NCBI GenBank assembly: GCA_003224855.1 | Contig: QHZY01000018.1 | Span: 1 to 53,185 of the forward strand | Direction of reading: 5' to 3' | Source: Acidobacteriota bacterium | GTDB lineage: Bacteria; Acidobacteriota; Terriglobia; Terriglobales; Acidobacteriaceae | Length of the DNA: 53,185 nt | Shown: in pieces, positions 40,492 through 48,947 of the stretch | Numbering within the stretch: position 1 is the first letter of the stretch | How the letters are laid out: each line of letters begins with the position of its first letter | Position numbers and translations under genes: made by a program | The notes under the pieces: model-generated | What the model was told of the DNA's origin: nothing | What the model saw: only the letters and a program-made list of their open reading frames with translations | Databases searched by the model: none

Positions 40492-41844
40492 ATGGCTGAC
40501 GATTCCAAGGGAGTTCTGGGGCATCTGCCGCCGCTGCCGCGTGCTGCGCTCAACAATTCCGTGATCGCGATGGAGCAGGCTTACCGTAAGCGCAAAGGCC
40601 TGCCGCTCATCAGCGACGCTGACGTAGAGGCTTTGAAAGCCGGTACGCCCATGTCGTGGGAAGAAGGCGGATCGGGCGTAGTGGCGTCGGCGCCCACAGC
40701 CTCAGCTCTGCCCGCTGCCGCAACAGCAGCGGAGAATGCAGCGCCGGCAGTTGTAGCTGCCCCAGCCGCGGGAGGCGCTATCAGTGAAGAAGTAGCCAAG
40801 TGGGTGGCGGAGGGCAAACAGTGGAGCAAGTCGGCAATCGCGGCCGAACAGGCGCGCCGCAAGCGAAAGAATCTTCCGGCGCTCAATGATGCCGAGGCAT
40901 CGGCGCTTCTGGGGGAGCCGGTTGAGGCTACTGCAGCTACTGTCCCTGCGGCTCCGGCCGCGGCATCTCCCGCTCCTGTGGCCGTAGCTGCAAGCGGGCC
41001 GATCAGCGACGAAGTAAAAAAGTGGGTTGCGGAAGGCAAGAAGTGGAGCAAGTCATCAGTCGCCGCGGAGCAGGCCCGCCGCAAGCGCAAAAGCCTGCCC
41101 GCGCTTACCGACACAGAAGTCACCGCGTTGCTGGGAGAGCCAGCCGAAACGGGAGCGCCAGTTCCGGCTGCAGTTCCGGCTGCAGTGCCCGCAGCGGTTC
41201 CAGCTGCGGCGGGGGCGCCACGGCCAGCAGCCTCGGCAGCCGCTTCGGTTGCGCGCACCGGCGAATCCACCCGCTATGTCGGAACACCAGCGGTTGGAAC
41301 TTCCAAAGCCGCTGCCGCAGGCGGGGTTGCTTCGGTCGGCCCGGAAAACACGCCTATCAACCAGGGACGTCGCGTGTTCGCGTGGAGCATGGTGGCGGCC
41401 TTTCTCACGGCCTGGTTCATTGCCTTCTTCCGCTTCTTTCTGCCGCGCACGCTGTTCGAACCTGCGACCTCTTTCAAAATCGGATACCCGGCTGATTATG
41501 GCCTGGGGGTTGACACCAAATGGCAGCAGAAATACCGCATATGGGTGGATCGCACACCGGATCGGATGTTTGTGATTTACGCCCGCTGCACCCATCTCGG
41601 CTGCACCCCCGACTGGAAGCCAAGCGAGAACAAATTTAAATGTCCATGTCACGGCAGCGGCTATGACAGCGAAGGCGTCAATTTTGAAGGGCCAGCGCCG
41701 CGTCCGATGGACCGTGCGCACGTTGAGATCGCGCCGGACGGGCAGATTCTGGTGGATGTCTCAAAGCTGTATCAATGGCCCAAGGGTCAGCCATCACACT
41801 TCAATGAAGGCGATGGCACGAGCGGCGCCTGGTTGCGGGCGTAA
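40492..41844 (+). CDS. Rieske 2Fe-2S protein with three N-terminal repeats
   Basis: A 450-residue subunit of the quinol-oxidising complex. The C-terminal Rieske domain has CTHLGCTP (about 366) and CPCHGSGYDSEG (about 384), which bind the [2Fe-2S] cluster, anchored by one membrane helix at ~294-316 (AWSMVAAFLTAWFIAFFRFF). Before the helix is a cytoplasmic part, unusual for this family. A ~45-residue unit occurs at ~15-53, 98-143 and 171-216 (EVAKWVAEGKQWSKSAIAAE, EQARRKRKNLPAL...ALLGEP), joined by Ala/Pro linkers. Typical Rieske proteins are under 200 residues. The repeats' role is unknown. Confidence 0.92.
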   Translation: MADDSKGVLGHLPPLPRAALNNSVIAMEQAYRKRKGLPLISDADVEALKAGTPMSWEEGGSGVVASAPTASALPAAATAAENAAPAVVAAPAAGGAISEEVAKWVAEGKQWSKSAIAAEQARRKRKNLPALNDAEASALLGEPVEATAATVPAAPAAASPAPVAVAASGPISDEVKKWVAEGKKWSKSSVAAEQARRKRKSLPALTDTEVTALLGEPAETGAPVPAAVPAAVPAAVPAAAGAPRPAASAAASVARTGESTRYVGTPAVGTSKAAAAGGVASVGPENTPINQGRRVFAWSMVAAFLTAWFIAFFRFFLPRTLFEPATSFKIGYPADYGLGVDTKWQQKYRIWVDRTPDRMFVIYARCTHLGCTPDWKPSENKFKCPCHGSGYDSEGVNFEGPAPRPMDRAHVEIAPDGQILVDVSKLYQWPKGQPSHFNEGDGTSGAWLRA

Positions 41845-41860
41845 CAAAGAATTGCGTAGC

Positions 41861-41957
41861 GACAGCCGCCCTCGGCTGTCCAGCTGGGCAACGTCCAGCA
41901 GCGCAACCGTAAAGAACTGTCGAGCTTTGCTCGACCGGACAGCCGGGGGTGGCTGTC
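41861..41957. repeat. three hairpins between Rieske and cytochrome b genes
   Basis: GACAGCCG-ccct-CGGCTGTC (41861-41880), GTCGAGC-ttt-GCTCGAC (41919-41935) and GACAGCC-gggggt-GGCTGTC (41938-41957). No T runs follow, so they are more likely intergenic repeats or mRNA-stability stems than terminators. Confidence 0.75.
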
Positions 41958-41982
41958 TCCACGTGAACCTGAGAGGGTGATC

Positions 41983-42909
41983 ATGCCCGAGGAAAACGGC
42001 AACGGAAAAAACGGAAACGGCACTCGCGTCGGACTGCTCGAGCGCGTCAAAGCCGGGGTCAAAGAAGACGTTCAGTCGCTCAAGACCGACATGCCGGCCA
42101 AAGCGAAGGATCAGATCGAAGGCCTGAAGGATCCGACCAAGACCCAGCTCTACACCTCGATCTTCCGCCACAAGCATGACGACACACCGCGCAACCGGGC
42201 GCTGGGCGTGCTTTCTAACGTGTTTCTGCACCTGCATCCCGCCAAGATCAATCGTGATGCGGTGCGCTACAGCTTCACCTGGGGCATGGGCGGCATCACG
42301 TTTTACCTCTTCATTGTGCTCACCTTTACCGGGGTGCTGCTGATGTTTTACTACCACCCGACCAAGGTGCAGGCGTTCCGTGACGTGCTTTATCTCGAGC
42401 ACGACGTCCCCTTTGGCAAGCTGCTGCGCAACATGCATCGCTGGGCCGCTCACCTGATGGTGATCGGCGTATGGCTGCACATGTTTCGCGTGTTCCTGAC
42501 CGGCTCCTACAAGAAGCCGCGTGAGTTCAACTGGAACATCGGTGTTCTGCTGCTGGTGTTCACGCTCCTGCTTTCGTTTACGGGATATCTGCTGCCAGAC
42601 GATCAACTAGGCTTCTGGGCGGTGACGGTCGGCACCAACATGGCACGGGCAACGCCTGGCTTAGGACATGAAGGACCGTTCGGTGCGCAGCTCGGTATGA
42701 CGCCGTATAACGACGTGCGATTTGGATTACTGGGCGGTTCCATCGTGGACGCGAACGCCCTGTTGCGGTCTTATATCTGGCACTGCATCGGCATTCCGAT
42801 CGTAGCGGCGATTTTGATGATCGTTCACTTCTGGCGCGTCAGAAAAGATGGCGGCATTTCGGGTCCGGCGCCGGTCATGCTGGCCTCGGAAGTGAAGGAA
42901 AAGAAGTAA
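41983..42909 (+). CDS. cytochrome b, N-terminal heme-binding part
   Basis: This 308-residue subunit corresponds to the four-helix, two-heme part of cytochrome b. After a hydrophilic ~75-residue leader come FTWGMGGITFYLFIVLTFTG, the heme ligands in LLRNMHRWAAHLMVIGVWLH, FTGYLLPDDQLGFWAVTVGT and the second ligand pair in YIWHCIGIPIVAAILMIVHF. It holds the low- and high-potential hemes for the Q cycle. ATG 41983 follows GAGAGGG. As in b6f-like complexes, the C-terminal part is a separate gene (42998). Confidence 0.92.
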   Translation: MPEENGNGKNGNGTRVGLLERVKAGVKEDVQSLKTDMPAKAKDQIEGLKDPTKTQLYTSIFRHKHDDTPRNRALGVLSNVFLHLHPAKINRDAVRYSFTWGMGGITFYLFIVLTFTGVLLMFYYHPTKVQAFRDVLYLEHDVPFGKLLRNMHRWAAHLMVIGVWLHMFRVFLTGSYKKPREFNWNIGVLLLVFTLLLSFTGYLLPDDQLGFWAVTVGTNMARATPGLGHEGPFGAQLGMTPYNDVRFGLLGGSIVDANALLRSYIWHCIGIPIVAAILMIVHFWRVRKDGGISGPAPVMLASEVKEKK

Positions 42910-42922
42910 GAAAACACATGAA

Positions 42923-42962
42923 GGACGGGCGTCTCGCCCGTCCATAGGCTGCGGGCGAGGAC
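42923..42962. repeat. hairpins between the two cytochrome b genes
   Basis: GGACGGGCG-tct-CGCCCGTCC (42923-42943, 9-bp stem), then GCGGG...CCCGC from 42951. Same intergenic style as at 41861 and 43764. Confidence 0.75.
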
Positions 42963-42997
42963 ACCCGCGCTCATCGGAGCAATAATCGGAGCAATAA

Positions 42998-43741
42998 ATG
43001 GACTGGCGACAACTTTGGGAGATTTGTTCGGCACCCGATAACGTTCCCATCGTAGGTCTGATTCCGATGATTGTGACCATCATTCTGATGGTCTGGTCCA
43101 TCACGCTCAGTGCGCCACTCGAAGAGCCCGCCAATCCCAACCTGACCATGAATCCTGCCAAAGCGCCGTGGTACTTCCTCGGACTGCAGGAGATGCTGGT
43201 TTATTTCGATCCCTGGATCGCAGGCGTAGTAATGCCGACCCTGATCATCGTCGGCCTGATGGCGATTCCTTATATCGATACCAATCCGCTGGGCAGCGGC
43301 TATTACACCTGGAAGCAGAGGAAGTTTTCGATTGGATCGTTTCTGTTCGGCTTCATCGTGCTCTGGGTGGCGATGATCATCATCGGGACCTTTATTCGTG
43401 GCCCCGGGTGGCAATGGTTCTGGCCCGGGCAGACCTGGGACCATAACCGTCTGATTTATGAAGTGAACCGTGATCTGCCTGACCTGTTCGGGATCGGTTC
43501 GAACCTGGGCAAGGCTATTCTGGGCGGAATCGTGGTGGTCGGGTATTACGTGTTGGGCGGATTCATCGTGCATGCCCTGTTCCGCCGCTATAACCCCAAA
43601 GACTACAAACGTATGAGTCTGTTGCAGTACTCGATCATGCAGTTCTTTCTGCTGACCATGGTGGCGCTGCCACTGAAGATGATGCTGCGGCTGGCGTGGC
43701 ATATCAAATACGTTTGGATTACGCCCTGGTTTAATGTGTGA
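42998..43741 (+). CDS. cytochrome b, C-terminal part (subunit IV-like)
   Basis: This 247-residue membrane protein carries the conserved NPAKAPWYFLGLQEMLVYFD segment near the quinol site of split cytochrome b complexes. About four to five helices follow, including PTLIIVGLMAIPYID and FLFGFIVLWVAMIIIGTFI. It then has a longer C-terminal region than classical subunit IV (ILGGIVVVGYYVLGGFIVHA onward). It completes the quinol-oxidising core with the preceding gene. Start ATG 42998. Confidence 0.88.
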   Translation: MDWRQLWEICSAPDNVPIVGLIPMIVTIILMVWSITLSAPLEEPANPNLTMNPAKAPWYFLGLQEMLVYFDPWIAGVVMPTLIIVGLMAIPYIDTNPLGSGYYTWKQRKFSIGSFLFGFIVLWVAMIIIGTFIRGPGWQWFWPGQTWDHNRLIYEVNRDLPDLFGIGSNLGKAILGGIVVVGYYVLGGFIVHALFRRYNPKDYKRMSLLQYSIMQFFLLTMVALPLKMMLRLAWHIKYVWITPWFNV

Positions 43742-43763
43742 GAGTTCAGCCGAGTGAACACAG

Positions 43764-43805
43764 GGGCGGGTCTCTGACCCGCCCGCCCGGATCGAAGATC
43801 CGGGC
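43764..43805. repeat. double hairpin before the octaheme gene
   Basis: GGGCGGGTC-tct-GACCCGCCC (43764-43784) is directly followed by GCCCGGATC-gaa-GATCCGGGC (43785-43805), both with perfect 9-bp stems. They end 16 bp before the GGAGG ribosome site of the next gene. Confidence 0.85.
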
Positions 43806-43832
43806 CTACGCAAGCAGGTTTGGAGGATTTTG

Positions 43833-46800
43833 GTGCCGGAAAAACCCGTCCCCGATCAGGATCCGATAGTCACAAAGTCTTACGCTCCTCACTATGTCCT
43901 CGCCATGGTGATCCTGATGATCACCCTTTTTTGGGCGCTGTGGGACGAGGCGTTCGGTCAGCGTCCATGGAAGGCCTATCAGGAAGAATGGAAGCACCGT
44001 TATGTCGCGTTCCTGAAAACCGCGACTCATTCCTCCACCAATGCCGAAGCCACTGTCACTGCCAGCCCTGATTACAAGGCGCTTGAAGCAGAGTACAACC
44101 GGCTCAAATCCCAGACCCAGCCTGACGTTGATCGAATTCAGAAACAAATTACCGATCTGAACGCAAAGATTATCGCTGTACAGAATGTCTTCACCGACCG
44201 GCGCGCGTATGCCAATGCTCTGACCTACGAGATGGAAACTGATACCAGCGCTTCCGGCAAAAAGAGCAAGCAGCGCGATATCGACGACTATAAAGCCAGG
44301 AAGGCCACGGTCGAGTACCCGGACGGCCATCGAGAGCAGTACAACTTCAAGGAGCTGGAAGAAAAATACAACGAATTACGTGACGAGCGCACCAAGGTAA
44401 GCGCTGAACTGGGTGAGGTTCTGAAGCCGGTCACCGAAGCCAACACCAGGATGTCGCAGTACGTCACTGATCACATGATTGACCTCACGCCAACCCAGAT
44501 CGAGGGACTGAAAAAGAAAACCGCCGAGTGGGACCCTAAGATCCAGCAGATCAATGTCGCGGATGCCAACATCGTCGACCGGTGTGAATCGTGCCACATG
44601 GGCGCGCGCGAGCCGCTGAAGATCAGCGCGGCGGTGATGACGCCCAAGGGCAGCAAGCGACCGGATGAGTACGCACAGGCTTTTGTGAGTCATCCCGAGC
44701 CGGGACTGCTGAAGATCCATGATCCTGACAAGTTCGGATGCTCGCCTTGCCACCAGGGAAATGGACGCGCCACTACCAGCGTAGAAAAAGCTCATGGGAA
44801 TTATGAGCACTGGCTATGGCCGCTCTTCCCTAAACAGAATGCCGAAGCGGGATGCCAGACCTGCCACGCCGCAGACATGATGCTGGTCAGCGGGGATGTG
44901 GGATGGACCATCAGTGAAGGCAAGAACCTGTTTCGGCAGCGCGGCTGCATGGGTTGCCACCGCTATGAGGGTTACGACAAAGAACCGGAAGACCTTACCG
45001 CCGTCAATCAGCAGCTGAAGTTGCTGGAGCAGCAGAAGATCGACAACTCGAAACAATCGGCAGCCATGATGAAGCAGGCTGACTCGGCGCAGAGCAACGA
45101 AGAAGCGAATCGCCTGAACGATAAAGCGGTCGCGTTGCGGGTTGCCAGCAGCAAAATTGACGGACAAATCCAGCAGCTTGATTTTCAATCGCACAGCCTG
45201 ATGCAGGACATGAAGAAGGTCGGGCCAAACCTGAAGGACGTGCGGCTTAAGCTCAACAAGAATTGGATTCCGGTATGGCTCAAGAAACCGACTGATTTTC
45301 GACCCACCACCAAGATGCCGAACTTCCGCCTGACCGATCACCAGATTCAGGCGATCTCGGCGTACATCTGGCAATCAGCGCTGACCGATTCCCCACCCAA
45401 ACAGAAGCCTGGAAACGCGGACCATGGCAAACAGCTGTTTGAGAGCCGCGGGTGCCTGGCCTGCCATTCGATCGGTGAAGGAAACCAGACCGACGGTGGA
45501 ACTTTCGCCGCCAACCTCACCCGAGTAGGCGAGAAGGCGAATTACGATTATCTGGTTCGCTGGATCCATAATGCTCGCGAACGCACCCGGCCATACTGCC
45601 CTTACGAGAAAAAAGATATCGGCCCCGAGGACTACGCTAAGAAAGGGCTGCCTTACCAGTTTGATCTGCAGCACAGCCAGTGTCCGAACGATGGCCATGA
45701 ACTGCAGGTCCAGAACATGACGGTGATGCCCAGCCTGCGGCTGAGTGTGGAAGATGCGCAGGACATCGCCTCATACCTGATGACGCAGAAGAAGCAGGAG
45801 CCTTCGGCCTACACGGATGCTTCCTTCATGGATGATCCCAAACTGAAAGACGAAGGCAAGAAATGGGTGCGGCATTACGGTTGCGCCGGATGTCACGAGA
45901 TTTCGGGCATGGAAGATGAAGGTCGGATAGGGACCGACCTCACGGTCGAAGGCAGCAAGCCCATCGAGCGACTCGACTTTGCCCTCTTTACTGAAACTGC
46001 ACAGCGCGGCGGCAAAGGCGCTGAACCGATCACTGATCCCGAAGATCGAGAGAGATTGCCCGAAGGACCGGCAAAAAGCGACTGGTACAACCACAAAGGT
46101 TTCTTTGAGCACAAACTTGCCGAGCCGAATATCTATGACAAGGGCAAGGTGAAGACGGCGGAAGAGGCTTTGCGGATGCCGAATGTACATCTCAACAAGG
46201 AGCAGATTCGTGCGATCACGACTTTCCTGCTGGGCAGCCAGGAGAGTTCCCTGCCCACCAGCTATCAGTACAAGCCTGCCGATACCCGCCGGGACATTCA
46301 GGAAGGCTGGTGGATCGTCACCAAGTACAACTGTGTGGGATGCCACCAATTTATTCCTGGCCAGAATACTTCGCTGATGGGCATGGCTCGCTACAAAGAC
46401 GTTCAGGAGCAACTGCCTCCCAAACTCCTCACCGAAGGCGCGCGCGTCGATCCTGAGTGGCTGCGGCGCTTCCTTGCCAATCCCGCTCTGAGCACAACCG
46501 ACACCAACCGCAACGGCGTGCGGCCGTATCTGCAAGTCCACATGCCAACCTTCTCGTTTTCTGATAATGAGTTGCGAAAGCTGGTGCGATTCTTCCAGGC
46601 CATGTCCCAACAGCCTATGCCCTACATCCCCGAAGCGGTGCCGACCCTGTCAACGAAAGAAAATGACATGGCGCGCAGCCTGTTTTCATCCACCGCGGCA
46701 CCATGCTTGAAGTGCCACGCCACCGGCGATGCCAATCATGACAAGAACGCTACCGCGCCCAACTTCCTGCTGGCCCGCGAGCGTCTCAAACCGGATTGGG

Positions 46801-47096
46801 TGGAGCGCTGGATTACCGATCCGCAAGCCATCAGCCCGGGCACAGCGATGCCTTCGGGATTATTCAAGCAGCAGAACAGTCAGTGGGTGTTCGCCGGACC
46901 GACGCCATCAACCTTCCAGGGCTATACTGGCGATCACCGTAAATTGCTGACTGACTACATTTTCCAGCTGACAGCGGAAGAGCAGCGGCGGGTTGCGGCT
47001 TCTATGGGCAAGACCAGGGCAGCCGTGCCGTCGCCGACCAGGCAGAAGCAAGCCGACAACTCGCATCCGACTGCCGGACATGGCGGTGGCCGATAA
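43833..47096 (+). CDS. octaheme c-type cytochrome, membrane anchored
   Basis: A 1087-residue protein with one N-terminal membrane helix (VLAMVILMITLFWALWDEAF). A coiled-coil-rich segment follows (ALEAEYNRLKSQTQPDVDRI ... ELEEKYNELRDERTKVSAEL), then eight CxxCH heme sites: CESCH ~250, CSPCH ~302, CQTCH ~340, CMGCH ~371, CLACH ~540, CAGCH ~683, CVGCH ~833 and CLKCH ~957. It most likely accepts electrons from the Rieske/cytochrome b core, replacing cytochrome c1/f, and passes them to a soluble carrier. GTG 43833 is chosen because GGAGG lies 6 nt ahead. Confidence 0.92.
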   Translation: MPEKPVPDQDPIVTKSYAPHYVLAMVILMITLFWALWDEAFGQRPWKAYQEEWKHRYVAFLKTATHSSTNAEATVTASPDYKALEAEYNRLKSQTQPDVDRIQKQITDLNAKIIAVQNVFTDRRAYANALTYEMETDTSASGKKSKQRDIDDYKARKATVEYPDGHREQYNFKELEEKYNELRDERTKVSAELGEVLKPVTEANTRMSQYVTDHMIDLTPTQIEGLKKKTAEWDPKIQQINVADANIVDRCESCHMGAREPLKISAAVMTPKGSKRPDEYAQAFVSHPEPGLLKIHDPDKFGCSPCHQGNGRATTSVEKAHGNYEHWLWPLFPKQNAEAGCQTCHAADMMLVSGDVGWTISEGKNLFRQRGCMGCHRYEGYDKEPEDLTAVNQQLKLLEQQKIDNSKQSAAMMKQADSAQSNEEANRLNDKAVALRVASSKIDGQIQQLDFQSHSLMQDMKKVGPNLKDVRLKLNKNWIPVWLKKPTDFRPTTKMPNFRLTDHQIQAISAYIWQSALTDSPPKQKPGNADHGKQLFESRGCLACHSIGEGNQTDGGTFAANLTRVGEKANYDYLVRWIHNARERTRPYCPYEKKDIGPEDYAKKGLPYQFDLQHSQCPNDGHELQVQNMTVMPSLRLSVEDAQDIASYLMTQKKQEPSAYTDASFMDDPKLKDEGKKWVRHYGCAGCHEISGMEDEGRIGTDLTVEGSKPIERLDFALFTETAQRGGKGAEPITDPEDRERLPEGPAKSDWYNHKGFFEHKLAEPNIYDKGKVKTAEEALRMPNVHLNKEQIRAITTFLLGSQESSLPTSYQYKPADTRRDIQEGWWIVTKYNCVGCHQFIPGQNTSLMGMARYKDVQEQLPPKLLTEGARVDPEWLRRFLANPALSTTDTNRNGVRPYLQVHMPTFSFSDNELRKLVRFFQAMSQQPMPYIPEAVPTLSTKENDMARSLFSSTAAPCLKCHATGDANHDKNATAPNFLLARERLKPDWVERWITDPQAISPGTAMPSGLFKQQNSQWVFAGPTPSTFQGYTGDHRKLLTDYIFQLTAEEQRRVAASMGKTRAAVPSPTRQKQADNSHPTAGHGGGR

Positions 47097-47151
47097 TTTC
47101 CAAAGACGTTTAGCGTGATCAGTTCACAACTACCTTACGAAAGGCGACATC

Positions 47152-47934
47152 ATGAATAGAAACCAATGGGCTGCAATTTTCCTGGCTTCGATGCTTGCGC
47201 TGGGAATGTTGACCGGCTGCAGTAAAAAAGAGAACACCAACGAAGAGCAGGGCACATCCCCCAGTTCGGAAGTCAAACCAGCCGGGAGCTCGGCGCCGAT
47301 CGATCCCGCAACCGCGGCCAAGATCAGCGGTACAGTCAGCTTTGACGGCACCGCACCCAAGCCTTCCAAGATCGACATGAGCCAGGATGCGGCCTGCAAA
47401 GGCAACAACACCTCAGAAACCATGGTCGTCGATAGCGGCAAGCTGGCGAACGTTTTCGTTTACGTTAAAGATGGCATGGGCGACCGCAGCTTTGAAGTTC
47501 CGAAGGACTCCGTCACCATCGACCAGAAAGGATGCCAATACCATCCGCACGTGCTGGGCGTCATGACCAACCAGAATATCGAAATCCGAAACGACGACGA
47601 TACTACCCACAACATTCACCCCACTCCGAAAGATAACCGTGAGTGGAACGAGTCACAGCCACCCAAGGCAGCTGCGCTCGAGAAACAGTTCACGCGCGAA
47701 GAAGTGATGCTTCCGGTCAAGTGTAACCAGCATCCCTGGATGAAGATGTACCTCAACGTTTCCAAGACTCCGTTCTTCGCGGTTACCGGATCAGATGGCA
47801 AGTATGAGATCAAAGGCCTGCCGCCTGGCGACTACACGCTGGCCTTTGTTCACGAAAAGTTAGGAGAACAGACCCAGAAGGTAACTCTGGCCGCGAAAGA
47901 CAGCAAGACCGTGGACCAGGCGTTCAAGCAGTAA
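47152..47934 (+). CDS. cupredoxin-like lipoprotein
   Basis: A 260-residue lipoprotein: signal sequence with lipobox LTGC, then an acidic Ser/Pro linker. The core has copper-type ligands: His in DDTTHNIHPTP and CNQHPWMKMY near the end of the fold (C-x2-H-x2-4-M), as in plastocyanin and azurin. A small carnitine/Cna-B-like strand region follows (YEIKGLPPGDYTLAFVHEKL). It probably carries electrons between the octaheme cytochrome and a terminal oxidase at the membrane surface; copper binding is inferred from the motif. GAAAGG precedes ATG 47152. Confidence 0.8.
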   Translation: MNRNQWAAIFLASMLALGMLTGCSKKENTNEEQGTSPSSEVKPAGSSAPIDPATAAKISGTVSFDGTAPKPSKIDMSQDAACKGNNTSETMVVDSGKLANVFVYVKDGMGDRSFEVPKDSVTIDQKGCQYHPHVLGVMTNQNIEIRNDDDTTHNIHPTPKDNREWNESQPPKAAALEKQFTREEVMLPVKCNQHPWMKMYLNVSKTPFFAVTGSDGKYEIKGLPPGDYTLAFVHEKLGEQTQKVTLAAKDSKTVDQAFKQ

Positions 47935-47949
47935 AGTACAATGGTTGCT

Positions 47950-47974
47950 GGAGCGCGGAACCTTTCCGCGCTCC
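47950..47974. repeat. perfect hairpin before ctaA
   Basis: GGAGCGCGGA (47950-47959) pairs with TCCGCGCTCC (47965-47974) around ACCTT. No T run follows, so it is a weak terminator candidate at most. Confidence 0.75.
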
Positions 47975-48008
47975 GCATACAGCATAGTGGGCCGAATAGG
48001 AGCCTGCC

Positions 48009-48947
48009 CTGACAGCGGTTTCCACAAATTACAATCCCGCACAACACCGCTTCGCTGTGTTCATCGCGTTCGCGACCTTTCTTCTGATCGTGGCCGGCGC
48101 ACTGGTGACCAGCAACGATGCCGGCCTGTCAGTCCCCGATTGGCCCACGTCTTTCGGTTCGATATACAAAATTCCACGCATGGTGGGCGGCGTCCGTTTT
48201 GAGCATTCGCACCGCATGGTGGCCGAATTGGTCGGGCTGCTCACCGTTACGCTTGCTATCTGGCTGGCGCGGTCTGAAAAGCGCCGCTGGGTAAAGATCC
48301 TGGGATGGCTGGCGGTGGGCACCGTGGTTCTGCAGGGCGTTCTTGGCGGGCTGACAGTTCTATATTTCCTCCCGGCAGCCATTTCGACGGCTCATGCTGC
48401 GGTGGCGCAGACTTTCTTCTGTCTGGCATTCGCCCTGGCGCTTTTCACCGGCAAACGTTGGATTGAAGAAGTCCCACAAGTCGAATTCGATGATCGGCAT
48501 CCCACTCTGTTCACCTTGACGATGGTTTCCGTTGCTGTCCTTTACGTTCAGCTGATTCTCGGAGGCATGTTCCGTCATCACGGGCTGAGCTGGTGGCCGC
48601 ATGTCATCAATGCGCCCACCGTGGCTTTTGTTCTCGGCTGGACCGCGGTGCGGGCACTCACGGCTTATTCGAAAGTCGATGCTATTCGGCGCCCGGCTGT
48701 TATCATGCTGTCTCTTTTGATTACACAGTTGTGTTTAGGTTTTGTAGCATTTCTTACTCGCATTGCCTGGGGAAAGGACGCTGTGCAACCGGAGTTGCCG
48801 ATGGTCATTGCAACCGTAAGTCACGTCGCGGTAGGAGCGCTGTTATTGGCAATCACGGTTGTGCTTGCGATTCAGGTACGGCGTCACGTTCCGGTCAGGT
48901 TTGAAGAGCGCGTACCCGCAGGAGAGCGAGAAACGATCGCCGCATGA
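48009..48947 (+). CDS. ctaA: heme A synthase
   Basis: This ~312-residue membrane enzyme oxidises the C8 methyl of heme O to give heme A for cytochrome oxidase. It has VAGALVTSNDAGLSVPDWPT, the His-containing FEHSHRMVAELVGLL, STAHAAVAQTFFCL and FRHHGLSWWPHVIN, typical of Cox15/CtaA. No ATG, GTG or TTG occurs between the upstream TAG and GTG 48057, which falls inside the first helix. CTG at 48009 has AGGAG six nt ahead and gives a family-like leader, so a CTG start is likely. The end overlaps ctaB by 4 bp. Confidence 0.87.
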   Translation: MTAVSTNYNPAQHRFAVFIAFATFLLIVAGALVTSNDAGLSVPDWPTSFGSIYKIPRMVGGVRFEHSHRMVAELVGLLTVTLAIWLARSEKRRWVKILGWLAVGTVVLQGVLGGLTVLYFLPAAISTAHAAVAQTFFCLAFALALFTGKRWIEEVPQVEFDDRHPTLFTLTMVSVAVLYVQLILGGMFRHHGLSWWPHVINAPTVAFVLGWTAVRALTAYSKVDAIRRPAVIMLSLLITQLCLGFVAFLTRIAWGKDAVQPELPMVIATVSHVAVGALLLAITVVLAIQVRRHVPVRFEERVPAGERETIAA

